Part shown: piece by piece, positions 1 to 9,272 of the stretch | How the letters are laid out: every line of letters starts with the position of its first letter | How positions within the stretch are numbered: position 1 is the stretch's first letter | The notes under the pieces: generated by a model | Seen by the model: the letters and a program-made list of their open reading frames with translations, nothing else | What the model was told of the DNA's origin: nothing | Databases searched by the model: none | Made by a program: the position numbers and the translations under genes | From: Lysobacterales bacterium | GTDB lineage: Bacteria > Pseudomonadota > Gammaproteobacteria > Xanthomonadales > Rhodanobacteraceae | Reading direction: 5' to 3' | DNA: 64,000 nucleotides | Assembly: GCA_016707485.1 (NCBI GenBank) | Contig: JADJHN010000002.1 | Location: forward strand, 1,178,001-1,242,000

Positions 1-830
1 GGCTCCAGCACGATGCGACCACGGTAATCATGCAGGGCATGGCGGATCGCCCCGACGTATTCGGCCGCTGTCGGTGCCGCATCGTCGGCTTCGCGATAGC
101 GGACGCCGAGTCCGCCACCGACATCGATCGAATGGATCACGTGGCCTGCGGCTTCGAGCTCGCGGCGCAGCGTGGCAACCCTATCCAGCGCATCACGGAA
201 CGGATCGAGACCGAGAATCTGCGAGCCGATATGCACATGCAGGCCGTTGATGCGCAGGTTGCGCAAGCGCGGGCGATCGGCAAACCATTGCCGCGCCTCA
301 TCGGCGCTGACGCCGAATTTGTTCGCGGCTTTTCCGGTCGAGATCTTCGCATGCGTTTGCGCATCGACATCGGGGTTGATGCGCACGGCGACATTGGCAA
401 TTTGATCGAGTTCGGCGGCGACAAGCTGGAGGGAATCGAGTTCGTCGCGCGATTCCACATTGAAGCGCGCGATGCCGGCTTCGAGTGCCATGCGCATCTC
501 GTCGATGCTCTTGCCGACACCGGAGAAGACGATGCGCTGCGGATCGATGCCGGCATCGAGCGCGCGCTGCAGTTCGCCCGCCGAGACGATATCCGCACCG
601 ATTCCCGCGTCCGCCATCAAGCGCAGGACGGCACGCAACGGGTTCGCCTTCACGGCAAAACAGATCTGCGCATCGAGGCCGCCAAGGGCACGTTGCAGTT
701 CGTGGATGCGCTGGCGGATCGCGCTGGCCGAGTAGACGTGGCATGGCGTGCCGACGCGCCGGGCCAGCCATTCGAGGTCGATGCGGTCCACCGTTGCGTT
801 GGAGAATTCCGCCAGCGTGCGGCCGTCCAT
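1..830 (-). CDS. lysA: Diaminopimelate decarboxylase, C-terminal part off the left edge
   Basis: PLP enzyme that decarboxylates meso-diaminopimelate to L-lysine, the last step of lysine synthesis, in the cytoplasm. About 276 residues are visible before the window ends. The family landmarks appear in order: CFAVKAN with the PLP lysine near residue 60, FSGVGK, a HIGSQ loop, and GGGLGVRY. The order and wording match the Pseudomonas-type LysA alpha/beta-barrel half. I placed the start at the ATG of MDGRTLAEF, which gives the short N-terminus usual for this subgroup; no clear ribosome binding site is visible and the frame stays open upstream. Xanthomonads can carry lysA fused to an aspartate kinase; an N-terminal fusion is excluded here because the TonB receptor gene ends just upstream. 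The missing C-terminal sheet domain should lie beyond base 1. Confidence 0.93.
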   Translation of the reverse strand, partial: MDGRTLAEFSNATVDRIDLEWLARRVGTPCHVYSASAIRQRIHELQRALGGLDAQICFAVKANPLRAVLRLMADAGIGADIVSAGELQRALDAGIDPQRIVFSGVGKSIDEMRMALEAGIARFNVESRDELDSLQLVAAELDQIANVAVRINPDVDAQTHAKISTGKAANKFGVSADEARQWFADRPRLRNLRINGLHVHIGSQILGLDPFRDALDRVATLRRELEAAGHVIHSIDVGGGLGVRYREADDAAPTAAEYVGAIRHALHDYRGRIVLE

Positions 831-860
831 GAGCAAATCCAGGTTGTCGGTGCACTGGCG

Positions 861-896
861 CGGCGAAGCGATCCGCGTGAACGGATCGCTTCGCCG
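861..896. repeat. Perfect 15-bp inverted repeat between the TonB receptor gene and lysA
   Basis: Arms cggcgaagcgatccg and cggatcgcttcgccg enclose a 6-base loop. It starts 6 bases past the receptor stop codon and ends about 30 bases before the lysA ATG on the same strand. It is strong enough to act as a transcript 3' end or RNA-stabilising hairpin, but has no T-run, so a classical intrinsic terminator is not shown. Confidence 0.7.
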
Positions 897-901
897 GGTC
901 G

Positions 902-3889
902 TCAGAAATTGACCGAGACGGTCAACTGGGCGTAGCGCGGCGATTGGTAGCCGGTGCCCTGGCGATAGCGTGGATTGAGGAAGCCGATATCGGTTTCGCG
1001 CTCGTCATCCACTTCGGTCACGCGTTCCTGGTTGAACAGGTTGTACACCGCCAGTTTCACGCGCATGTCGGCTGATCCAAAGGAGTGGAAGTAGCTGACG
1101 TTGGCACCGAAATCATAGATCCATGGCAGACGTCCACCATCGCCGCGATGGCTGGCTTCATAGATCCGTTCCGACGGGTTTTCGGATGTGCAATTGGCTA
1201 CGCAGATGAAGTTGCTGTGGTAGTTGGTGCCGTCGAAGGGATTGCCGACGCCGAACGCGTTGACCGGTCGACCCGACTGCACGACCAGGGTTCCACCGAC
1301 CGCCCAGTTCTCGCTGAACCCGTAGGCGCCGCGAAACTTGAACTGATGGCGCCGGTCATTCGGCAGGTATCCGGTGCCGCCGTAATTGACCCAGGGATCG
1401 TCGAAATTCTCGGTGCGGCCCGTATCGGAGAAATCCGTATCCGAATTGACCGGGCCTTCGGCATTGCCCTTGCTGTAGGACAGCGTGTAGGAGGCGTTGA
1501 AGGACCAGTGATCATCCCAGGCGCGATCGATCTGCAGTTCGAGTGCCTTGTAGGTGCGTTCCGGCTTGGAGTAGCCGGCTTCGCCGACATAGTTGCCATC
1601 ATCGTCGTACAAGGCCCATCCGGCGACTGCCGTATCGATGGTGACGTAGGCATCATTGTCGCCGTCACAGTTGGTGTCGGTGTACACCGTGGCATCCTGG
1701 CCGGGGTTGCCCATGATGTAGCCGATATAGCCCGGCTCGCCGTCGCAGAGGATGCCGTTGGAGGTCAGTTCCATGTCGTCGATGGCATTGGTCAGGTCGC
1801 GAAAGATGCCACGCATGCCGATCGACCATTTGTCGTCGATCATCGACTGGAAGCCGAGGATCAACTCATCCTGGTAAACCGGATCCATGTTCTTGTCGAC
1901 TTCGCCACGCAGGTCGCCAACCGTGCCATCACCTTGTGAATCATCCACTGGCCCGATCTGCGCGCCGAGGATCGGGCGCTGGTAGGTGCTGCCGTTGAAC
2001 TCGAAACCCTCGAGTCCGTTGAACGCATAGAACGTGCGCACGTCGGCAAAGCCGCCGGCCTGCTTGATGTTGATGACATTGGCCACCGGCAGGAAGTAAC
2101 GCCCGAGGGTGCCGAAGATCTTGGTGCGCCCGTCGCCGACGGTATCCCAGGTGAAGCCGAGGCGGGGCGCAAGCATGTCGCTGATCTTGATGTAGCTGTC
2201 ACCGTCCGAGTTCTTGTTGTCGAACGCCTCCATGCGCAAGCCGGCATTGAGCACGAAGTTGGGCGTGACCGACCAGTTGTCTTCCAGGTAGTAGGCGCTG
2301 TTGATTGTCTCGAAGGTGCCATCGACCTCGTTGGTGCGCGTGCGCACATAGGCGGTGACGCCCTCGGGGACAACGCCGCCGTTGGCCAGGGTGGCGCCCG
2401 GGCTGGTACTGCGGATTTCATAGAGCAGGCGCTCCGGGCCCGGATAAAACTGCGTGTGGTCCGAAGTATTGGTCTCATGATCGAGGCCGAAGCGCAGCAG
2501 GTGATCGCCCAACGACCATTCAAAATCAAGGCGTGCCGCCTCGCGATTGTCCAGGCGCCTGGCGACGGTCGAGGTGCTGGTGCAACCGATGTCGCCATCG
2601 CCGACCGGCCGCAAGTCACGAATGCGGCTGCAGTTGATGTCGTTGAGGCTCGACTGGGCGAACTCGCGTTCGTTTTCGCCGTACATGGCCTTCATCGAGA
2701 AATCATCGGTCAGGTAGCCCGTGTAGGTCGCCGACCAGTTGCTGCCGCCGTTGTCGAGGTAACGGGTGTTGTTGAAATCATTGCGCTGGCCGTTGGCCAG
2801 ATCGAACTGGTAGATGTCGGTGGCGGTGTTGTTGCCGTCGCCGAAGGCGAGAAACTCGAGCAGGTGGTTGTCGCTGATCTGCCAATCCAGCTTGGTTCCC
2901 CAGAAGCCGTCGTCGGACTTGCCCTTGTTGATGAGGTTGCCGGAACTCGTCGTGTTGGTCGGCTGGTAGTCCCGTGCCTCGTACAGGGCGAAGAAGAACA
3001 GCTTGTCGCGGATGATCGGTCCGGAGGCATACACATTCACGTTGCGGCGATCGTATTCGTCGTAGCTGGATATGTAGGTGGGATTGCCGTCGGCATCGTA
3101 GTGGTCGTTGCCGCTGGTCTGCGCAAAGCTCGGCTCCCACACCGCTTCGGCACCGAACTTGAACTCGTTGGTGCCCGACTGCGTCACCGCATTGATCACG
3201 CCACCGGTGGTGCGGCCGAACTCCACCGAGTAGCCGCCGGTCTTGACCTGGAACTCCTTGTAGAACGCGAACGGCACCGACGAGAAACCGACGCGGTTGT
3301 AGAAATCCGTGACATTGAGGCCATTGATGTAAACCGTGTTTTCCGCCACCGACGAACCGCCAAACGAGATGCCGCCAAACTCGCCTTGCACCACGCCCGG
3401 GGCGAGCAAGGCAACGGCCAGCGGATCGCGCTCAACCGGCAGGCGCTTGAGTTCCTCACGATCGATATTGGTCGCGCTTTCCACCGAAGTGACATCAACC
3501 GCCATGGGCAGGGCCGAGGCACTGACGACGATGGTGTCGAGCGTGCCGGTGGCTGTTCCCACATTGACTGTGGTCGCATTGCCCAGGCTCACGGTCACGT
3601 TCAGGGGTTCCGCCAGCGACTGGCCATCCACCGTCGATTGCAACTGGTAATTGCCGACCGGAAGGAACGGGAACCGGTAGTTGCCATTGGCATCGGCGGT
3701 TACCGTGCGCGAAAAGCCGGTGTCCGGACTGGTCACGGTGATGACCGCTCCCGGGCGCGTGCGACCGACCAGCGAGCCGTCGGAGTTAGCCGCCGTCACC
3801 GCCGTCGATGCGAGCATCGACAGGCAGGCACCCAACGCCAGGCAAAGCGCACGTTGTGCCATTGTTCGTTTGACGATCACGTTGTTCAT
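902..3889 (-). CDS. TonB-dependent receptor, Oar-like, with N-terminal carboxypeptidase-regulatory domain
   Basis: Outer-membrane active transporter of 995 residues. After a signal peptide (cleaved near TAVTAA, residue 34) comes a beta-sandwich carboxypeptidase-regulatory-like domain at about 40-115 (GAVITV through NYRFPFLPVGNYQL). The plug follows at about 125-250 (TIVVSA, YINGLNVTDFYN, EFGRTTGGVINAVT), then a long 22-strand-type barrel ending in an aromatic residue (SVNF), the usual barrel insertion signal. This arrangement is that of the Oar/OmpA-like TonB receptors, which in related bacteria import peptides or glycans; the substrate here cannot be read from sequence. The start is fixed by a GGAGGGG ribosome binding site seven bases ahead of the ATG. 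It lies 46 bases downstream of the transglutaminase-like gene on the same strand and may be co-transcribed with it. Confidence 0.93.
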   Translation of the reverse strand: MNNVIVKRTMAQRALCLALGACLSMLASTAVTAANSDGSLVGRTRPGAVITVTSPDTGFSRTVTADANGNYRFPFLPVGNYQLQSTVDGQSLAEPLNVTVSLGNATTVNVGTATGTLDTIVVSASALPMAVDVTSVESATNIDREELKRLPVERDPLAVALLAPGVVQGEFGGISFGGSSVAENTVYINGLNVTDFYNRVGFSSVPFAFYKEFQVKTGGYSVEFGRTTGGVINAVTQSGTNEFKFGAEAVWEPSFAQTSGNDHYDADGNPTYISSYDEYDRRNVNVYASGPIIRDKLFFFALYEARDYQPTNTTSSGNLINKGKSDDGFWGTKLDWQISDNHLLEFLAFGDGNNTATDIYQFDLANGQRNDFNNTRYLDNGGSNWSATYTGYLTDDFSMKAMYGENEREFAQSSLNDINCSRIRDLRPVGDGDIGCTSTSTVARRLDNREAARLDFEWSLGDHLLRFGLDHETNTSDHTQFYPGPERLLYEIRSTSPGATLANGGVVPEGVTAYVRTRTNEVDGTFETINSAYYLEDNWSVTPNFVLNAGLRMEAFDNKNSDGDSYIKISDMLAPRLGFTWDTVGDGRTKIFGTLGRYFLPVANVINIKQAGGFADVRTFYAFNGLEGFEFNGSTYQRPILGAQIGPVDDSQGDGTVGDLRGEVDKNMDPVYQDELILGFQSMIDDKWSIGMRGIFRDLTNAIDDMELTSNGILCDGEPGYIGYIMGNPGQDATVYTDTNCDGDNDAYVTIDTAVAGWALYDDDGNYVGEAGYSKPERTYKALELQIDRAWDDHWSFNASYTLSYSKGNAEGPVNSDTDFSDTGRTENFDDPWVNYGGTGYLPNDRRHQFKFRGAYGFSENWAVGGTLVVQSGRPVNAFGVGNPFDGTNYHSNFICVANCTSENPSERIYEASHRGDGGRLPWIYDFGANVSYFHSFGSADMRVKLAVYNLFNQERVTEVDDERETDIGFLNPRYRQGTGYQSPRYAQLTVSVNF

Positions 3890-3935
3890 TTCCCCTCCAG
3901 GTCATGGTTTCCGCATGTGTCTGCGGTTGATTTGA

Positions 3936-5426
3936 TTATTGCCCGGCAGGGGAAACCTGCCAGGTGAAGTTGTAGTCCCACTGGTCGAAATAGAGATTGC
4001 CGCCGCTCCACTCGGCTTCACCGCGTTGCAGGTCGACGGTTTCGGAACGGAAATGCGTTTTCGCCGGGACGAAATCGCGTCCGTAGTCGTCGTTGAAGGC
4101 AATGCGATAGGCATCGAGGCCGCCGAGGTAGAAACCGGCGATGCGTGGATCCTCGCTGTGCAGGCGACCCGTGGTCACATCCATCGGAATCCAGCCGTAA
4201 GGCGCGATGTAAAGCTGGCCCCAGTCGTGCAGGTTCCAGTAATCATCGCCATCGGAATAAACCATGCCCGATTGCCAGCGTGACGGAATGCCGTTGAGGC
4301 GCAGCAGGGTCATCAGCAGCAGGGTTTGCTGGCCGCAATCGGCATGGCCGGCACGCAGGGCGTAGTCGCTGATGTTGCTGATCGTGGAATATTCGCGCGC
4401 ACCGGCCCAGGGAATCGCATCGACCGCCGCGTAGAGCTTCTGCGCAATGCGCCAGGGATTTTTCTCGTCGCCGACGATCTGCCGCGAAAACAGGCGCAGG
4501 GATTCGCTGAAGACGATATGCGGAGGGCGCTCGGCCACGAATGGCGCGAGCTCGGGCGTGATCGTCGCCGCGACCACCTTGTCCACATCGATGACATGCG
4601 CTTGCGCGGAGACGATCAACGCGTAGCGGATCGAGAACTCGGTCGGCTTGCCGGCTTCGGCCTTGCGTTCTAGATACGCGGTGCGCTGCAGGGCCGATTC
4701 GGGGGCGATCACCGCCCTGGCCGGCGTGCTTTCGATGAATCGGATCTGCTCCTGCTGGCCGGGCAGGGCGCGCGGATAGGGAATCCAGGCACGCACGACC
4801 TCGCCCGCCGGCACGGCATCGGCATGCACGCTGAGCGTCTGGGTGACCTCGAGCTTGCGCGGCGCGAGGCCGCGCGCGTGTTCCGCGGTGGCCGCTGCGA
4901 GGATTTCGCGATGATGCGCATTGGCGGTTTCCATCGGCCCGTCGCGCATCGGCGCCTGCTCGCTGCGCCGCGTCCGCGCCTCGGCACTCAGGCGGAACAG
5001 GTTCGATGCGGCGCGGTTGAAGTACAACACGCGGCCATCGATCGTTTGCGATTCAAACAAGCCATGCGCCTGCCAGCGCGCAAACTCGGCATCATTCAGA
5101 TCGGGAATCTTCTTGCGCAGCTGCGCCTTGAGCGCGCTTTCATCGAGGGTGAAATCGAGCAGGATGCGGCGCATGCGCTCGCGTTCGAAGGCCAGCGCGG
5201 CGCGCGTGGCGGCATCGACCCGGGTGTTGGCCAGCGCCGCGGCGATCGCGCGCTCTGCCGATTGATACTGGCCCTGGTCGATACTGGTGATGATGGAATC
5301 GACAGATGACGAGGCGGCCGCGCAAATGCCCGGGGTCAGCAACAATGCCGCAAGCAGCATGCCGCGGCGCAGACACCATGGGCGGGTGAGCGCGGCGTGC
5401 GACAGGGATGTCGCTGGCTTGTGCAT
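3936..5426 (-). CDS. Exported transglutaminase-like cysteine protease/transferase domain protein
   Basis: About 496 residues from the chosen ATG (MHKPATS). A signal peptide follows a twin-Arg-like basic stretch (RRGMLLAALLLTPGICAAA). The first 200 residues are helical and unrecognised. The C-terminal third is a transglutaminase-core fold: the nucleophile is in GHADCGQQT and the His and Asp lie in WNLHDWGQLYIAPYGW followed by PMDVTTG. In bacteria such domains are usually papain-like peptidases or amidases rather than true cross-linkers, so the reaction is open. Export and linkage to the TonB receptor suggest periplasmic peptide processing, which is inference. A longer start 22 codons upstream and a shorter one at the MLLAALLL methionine (5360) are both possible. 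Confidence 0.82.
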   Translation of the reverse strand: MHKPATSLSHAALTRPWCLRRGMLLAALLLTPGICAAASSSVDSIITSIDQGQYQSAERAIAAALANTRVDAATRAALAFERERMRRILLDFTLDESALKAQLRKKIPDLNDAEFARWQAHGLFESQTIDGRVLYFNRAASNLFRLSAEARTRRSEQAPMRDGPMETANAHHREILAAATAEHARGLAPRKLEVTQTLSVHADAVPAGEVVRAWIPYPRALPGQQEQIRFIESTPARAVIAPESALQRTAYLERKAEAGKPTEFSIRYALIVSAQAHVIDVDKVVAATITPELAPFVAERPPHIVFSESLRLFSRQIVGDEKNPWRIAQKLYAAVDAIPWAGAREYSTISNISDYALRAGHADCGQQTLLLMTLLRLNGIPSRWQSGMVYSDGDDYWNLHDWGQLYIAPYGWIPMDVTTGRLHSEDPRIAGFYLGGLDAYRIAFNDDYGRDFVPAKTHFRSETVDLQRGEAEWSGGNLYFDQWDYNFTWQVSPAGQ

Positions 5427-5572
5427 CGTCTCGGGGGTTCCATCTGAAAGCATCTGTGGCGGCTGTGTAACACGGTTGCAATCGGTGGTCAATAATTTAT
5501 GCTTCGCTCAATATCTCCGGGAATCATCTATTCCGCAATGCACCATTCAGCGCATGACAACGCGGGGTCTCC

Positions 5573-6724
5573 ATGATCCAGACGGTATGGCCATACCTTG
5601 CCGTGATGCTCCTGTGTGCGGGGATTTTTCCTGCGCTGGAGCGCCGCTTCGACTGGCGCTTGTTCAAGGTGATGCCACCCATCGTGCTGACCTATCTGCT
5701 GGTCACCGCCCTCGCCGTCGGCGGACTGTGGCAAGTCAACGAGGCGATCCGCGACGCCCAATCGAGCCTGATCGGCCGACTGGTTCCGGCCCTGTTGTTT
5801 CTGCTGATGATCAACTGCGATCTGCGCGCGATCTACCGCCTGGGACCGCGCGTGCTGGCGGTATTTTTTTGCACATCGTTGTGTTTGTTCATTGCCTTCC
5901 TGGTCACGTTCCTGCTCTATCGCGGCTGGTTGGCGGGCGATGCATGGCAACCGCTGGCCGCACTCAGTGGCAGCTGGGTCGGCGGCTCGGCCAACATGAT
6001 TGCGGTGAAGCAGGCCATCGGCATGTCCGATTCGTTGCTCGCCATGTCCCTGCTGACCGACGCGCTGGGCTATTCGATCTGGGTTGTCGTGCTATTTTCG
6101 GTGGCACCGCTGGCACCGGCATTCAACCGCTGGACACGCGCGCGATCCAGCGCCGATATGGGGGTCGAGGAATTGCGCAGTGCCGGTCTGGCGACGCCCG
6201 ACAGCGTGCTGATCTGGCTCGGCCTGGCCTTGCTGGTGGGTGCTGGCAGCGCGTCCCTGGCTACGGTGTTGCCGGTATCCAGCATGTTTTCCGCAACCAC
6301 CTGGACCATTCTGCTGGCGACCGGGATTGGCCTGATCGCCGCGCATACCCCGCTGGCGCGCTTTGCGGGTGCCAGTTCCATTTCCGGCGCCTTGTTGATC
6401 AGCGTGGTCGCGGTGCTTGCCTCGCAAAGCAATTTCGAAGGCATTGGCGAAGCACCGATGTACCTGCTGTGCGGACTCACCATCCTCTTCATCCATGCCG
6501 CCCTTCTGATCCTCGCGGCGCGCATTTTCCATTTCGACCTTTACCTGTGCGGGATCGCCTCGCTGGCGCACGTGGGCGGCGTCGCCGCGACACCTTTGCT
6601 GGCGGCCAGCTATGCACGTTCGCTGGTGCCGGTCGGCATCCTGCTTGCCCTGCTCGGATATATCCTCGGCACCGGCTTCGGTCTGGTGGTCGCCTCGATC
6701 CTGTCGAAGCTGGCCCTTCCTTGA
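5573..6724 (+). CDS. DUF819 family inner-membrane protein (possible transporter)
   Basis: A 383-residue polytopic membrane protein, roughly ten hydrophobic segments, of the DUF819 (YjcL-like) family. It carries the family signature LSGSWVGGSANMIAVKQAIG near residue 135 and a second half with an internal repeat-like arrangement (GGVAATPLLAASYARSL near the C-terminus), similar to inverted-repeat secondary transporters. No member's substrate is firmly known to me. It is the first gene of a tight set: the NlpC/P60 endopeptidase starts 13 bases later, then the Ala-Glu epimerase and a sugar-phosphate-type regulator. That company suggests it handles muropeptide fragments or their dipeptides at the inner membrane; this is inference from context. 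Confidence 0.88.
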   Translation: MIQTVWPYLAVMLLCAGIFPALERRFDWRLFKVMPPIVLTYLLVTALAVGGLWQVNEAIRDAQSSLIGRLVPALLFLLMINCDLRAIYRLGPRVLAVFFCTSLCLFIAFLVTFLLYRGWLAGDAWQPLAALSGSWVGGSANMIAVKQAIGMSDSLLAMSLLTDALGYSIWVVVLFSVAPLAPAFNRWTRARSSADMGVEELRSAGLATPDSVLIWLGLALLVGAGSASLATVLPVSSMFSATTWTILLATGIGLIAAHTPLARFAGASSISGALLISVVAVLASQSNFEGIGEAPMYLLCGLTILFIHAALLILAARIFHFDLYLCGIASLAHVGGVAATPLLAASYARSLVPVGILLALLGYILGTGFGLVVASILSKLALP

Positions 6725-6737
6725 AGGCACACCCCTG

Positions 6738-8162
6738 ATGAACGTCTTTCGAAACCTGCTCGCAACCCTGTGCGTCCTTGCTGCCCTGACCGCGGTCGCG
6801 CGCGAAGCGCCGCCGCCGGTGCTGCTGCCCGGCGTCCTCGGCGTCAGCGAAGCGCAGCTGGCAGCCGATTTCTGGATTGCGCGCCAGGACCAAGCCGATA
6901 AGGTGATCCTCGGACGCAGCGAGATCGAGGCGCAAAACGCGAAGCTCATGCGCGAGGATGAGTCGATGCATGACCTGCGCAAACTGCCGTCCCGCTTGAA
7001 CCGGCAGCAGGTCAAGGACTGGATCGAAGGTTTGGGCGATGCGCCGTCGTCGCCGTTGCATGACGTCGACGGCAAGCCGGTGTCGGCGGATGCAATGCAG
7101 GCCATTCTCGCCAACCGGCAACTGGATGCCATCCCCGCCGTGCAGGCGACCCGCTACGGACTCGTCGTGCAGCGCGCCGATCTGCGTAGCTTGCCGACCC
7201 GCTTGCGGGTGTTCCGCTCGGACGACGACACCGACATCGACCGTTTCCAGGAAAGCGGCGTATTTCCGGGCACACCTGTCGTGATCGCGCACGCAAGCGC
7301 CGACGGCCGTTGGTGGTTCGTGGTCAGTCCGAGTTATGCGGCATGGATCGAGGCCCGCTCCGTCGCCATCGGCACGGCCGAACAGGTATTCGGCTACGTC
7401 GACAAGTCGCCTTACCGCATCGTCACCGGCGCCAGCGTACGCACCGTCTTCACCCGCGAGGCGCCGGCACTCTCGGAGCTGCAACTCGACATGGGCGTGC
7501 GCGTTCCGTTGTGGACGGGCTGGCCCGCCGACACGCCGGTCAATGGCCAGCACGCCTACACCGCCCACGTCATCGAACTGCCGACCCGCGCCGCCGACGG
7601 CAGCCTCGGCTTCGCACCGGCCTTGTTGCAGAAGAATGCCGACACGGCCGCCGATTATCTGCCGCTGACCCGCAGCAACATCCTGCGTCAGGCCTTCAAG
7701 TTCCTCGGCGAGCGCTACGGCTGGGGCCATGCCTACAACGGGCGCGACTGCAGCGGTTTCGTGGGCGAGGTCTATCGCAGCATGGGCGTGATGATGCCGC
7801 GCAACACCAGCGACCAGGGCGTGAGCCCGGCGTTCGCAAAACGCGTCTTCACGGAAGCCGACACGCCCGCTCGGCTCAGCGAGGCCGCGCATGCAGCCGA
7901 GCCGGGCGACCTTGTCTACATTCCCGGGCACGTGATGCTGGTGATCGGCCGCATCAACGGCGAGCCCTGGGTCATCCACGACACCACCGGAGCCACCGTG
8001 CGCACCGTGGATGACCGTCGGGTACGCGTGAAACTGAATGCCGTTTCGGTGACACCCCTGGTCCCGCTGCAGTTCAACGACCGCGAATCCTATATCGATC
8101 GCATGCGCAGCATCGTGCGCATCCGCCCCCTGCCAGCCACGGAAGCGCCAAACCATCCATGA
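6738..8162 (+). CDS. Exported SH3 / NlpC-P60 (C40) peptidoglycan endopeptidase
   Basis: 474 residues with a signal peptide (MNVFRNLLATLCVLAALTAV). Helical N-terminal stabilising region (about 30-115), one or two bacterial SH3-like domains (about 135-300), then a C40 catalytic domain. The nucleophile is in GRDCSGFVGEVYRSMG and the His in PGHVMLVIG. This architecture is that of gamma-D-glutamyl-L-diamino-acid endopeptidases such as Bacillus YkfC, which cut stem peptides to release L-Ala-D-Glu. The next gene, whose ATG overlaps this stop by four bases, is the epimerase expected to use that dipeptide, which supports the same specificity here. The SH3 domains in such enzymes usually require a free N-terminal L-Ala, pointing to recycling rather than sacculus growth. 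Confidence 0.9.
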   Translation: MNVFRNLLATLCVLAALTAVAREAPPPVLLPGVLGVSEAQLAADFWIARQDQADKVILGRSEIEAQNAKLMREDESMHDLRKLPSRLNRQQVKDWIEGLGDAPSSPLHDVDGKPVSADAMQAILANRQLDAIPAVQATRYGLVVQRADLRSLPTRLRVFRSDDDTDIDRFQESGVFPGTPVVIAHASADGRWWFVVSPSYAAWIEARSVAIGTAEQVFGYVDKSPYRIVTGASVRTVFTREAPALSELQLDMGVRVPLWTGWPADTPVNGQHAYTAHVIELPTRAADGSLGFAPALLQKNADTAADYLPLTRSNILRQAFKFLGERYGWGHAYNGRDCSGFVGEVYRSMGVMMPRNTSDQGVSPAFAKRVFTEADTPARLSEAAHAAEPGDLVYIPGHVMLVIGRINGEPWVIHDTTGATVRTVDDRRVRVKLNAVSVTPLVPLQFNDRESYIDRMRSIVRIRPLPATEAPNHP

Positions 8163-9253
8163 AGATTACCGATATCCGCTTCGGCATGCTGCGCGTGCCA
8201 TTGAAGACACCGTTCAAGACCGCATTGCGCACGGTCGAAGCGGTCGAAGACATCATCGTCATGATCAATACCGACAGCGGCCATGTCGGTTATGGCGAAG
8301 CGCCGGCCACGGCCGTGATCACCGGCGATACGCACGGCTCGATCATCGATGCGATCCGCCACTACATCTCGCCGCGTCTGCTCGGTGCCGAGATTGCGGA
8401 TCTCAATCGGATCACCCATCTGATCCAGGGTTCGATGGAGAAGAACTCAAGCGCCAAGGCCGCCGTCGAGATTGCCGTCTACGATCTCTGGGGCCAGCTT
8501 TACCAGGCACCGCTGTATCGCCTGCTCGGCGGCGGCGATCCGGTCATCACCACCGACATCACCATCAGTGTCGACTACATCGACAAGATGGTGGCCGACT
8601 CGCTGGCGGCGGTCGAGCGCGGCTTCGAGTCGCTCAAGATCAAGGTCGGCAAGGACATCGGCGTCGACATCGAGCGGGTCAAGGCCATCTACGCGGCGGT
8701 CGAGGATCGCGCCCTGCTGCGCCTCGATGCCAACCAGGGCTGGACGGCCAAGCAGGCCGTGTATGCCCTGCAGACGCTGGAAGATGCCGGCGTGCGCCTG
8801 GAACTGGTCGAGCAACCGGTCAAGGCCAATGATCTGGACGGCATGAAATACGTCACCGAACGCGTGCACACGCCGATCATGGCGGATGAAAGCGTGTTCG
8901 GCCCGACCGAAGTCATCGAGCTGATCCGCATGCGCGCCGCCGACATCATCAACATCAAGCTGATGAAGACCGGTGGCATTTCCAATGCCATCCGCATCGC
9001 CGACATTGCCGCGATGTACGAGGTCGAATGCATGATCGGCTGCATGCTGGAAACCAGCATCAGCGTTGCCGCCGCCGTGCACGTGGCGGTGGCCAAATCG
9101 AATGCGATCACCAAGATCGATCTCGACGGGCCTTCGCTGTGCGCATTCAATCCGGTCGATGGTGGAGTCATCTTCAATGAATCGGAAATCACCGTGACCG
9201 ATGCACCGGGCCTCGGAATCCGCGATATTCGCGGACTTGAACTGATCCCCTGA
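8159..9253 (+). CDS. L-Ala-D/L-Glu epimerase (enolase superfamily)
   Basis: 364 residues. Converts L-Ala-D-Glu to L-Ala-L-Glu so that murein dipeptide can be hydrolysed and reused. Muconate-lactonising-subgroup features are all present: the KxK base pair in SLKIKVGKD (about residue 160), metal ligands in LRLDANQGW (about 190), VEQPVK (about 218) and MADES (about 243), and the second-face lysine in NIKLMKTGGI (about 267). The last phrase closely resembles Bacillus YkfB and E. coli YcjG. Translationally coupled to the endopeptidase gene (ATGA overlap) and followed 19 bases later by an RpiR regulator. Other dipeptide epimerases share this fold, so a different dipeptide remains possible, but the neighbours favour Ala-Glu. 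Confidence 0.9.
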   Translation: MKITDIRFGMLRVPLKTPFKTALRTVEAVEDIIVMINTDSGHVGYGEAPATAVITGDTHGSIIDAIRHYISPRLLGAEIADLNRITHLIQGSMEKNSSAKAAVEIAVYDLWGQLYQAPLYRLLGGGDPVITTDITISVDYIDKMVADSLAAVERGFESLKIKVGKDIGVDIERVKAIYAAVEDRALLRLDANQGWTAKQAVYALQTLEDAGVRLELVEQPVKANDLDGMKYVTERVHTPIMADESVFGPTEVIELIRMRAADIINIKLMKTGGISNAIRIADIAAMYEVECMIGCMLETSISVAAAVHVAVAKSNAITKIDLDGPSLCAFNPVDGGVIFNESEITVTDAPGLGIRDIRGLELIP

Positions 9254-9272
9254 ACGGAGCGAGTCGAGGCGA

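Noticed and set aside
2456..3967. Long open frame (503 codons) on the strand opposite the TonB receptor
   Set aside because: Its translation is low-complexity and Arg/Val-rich without known motifs; the minus-strand frame has a ribosome binding site, signal peptide and receptor motifs.
5492..5572. Terminator or riboswitch between the transglutaminase and DUF819 genes
   Set aside because: Divergent genes; the AT-rich segment is best read as promoters and no stable hairpin is seen.
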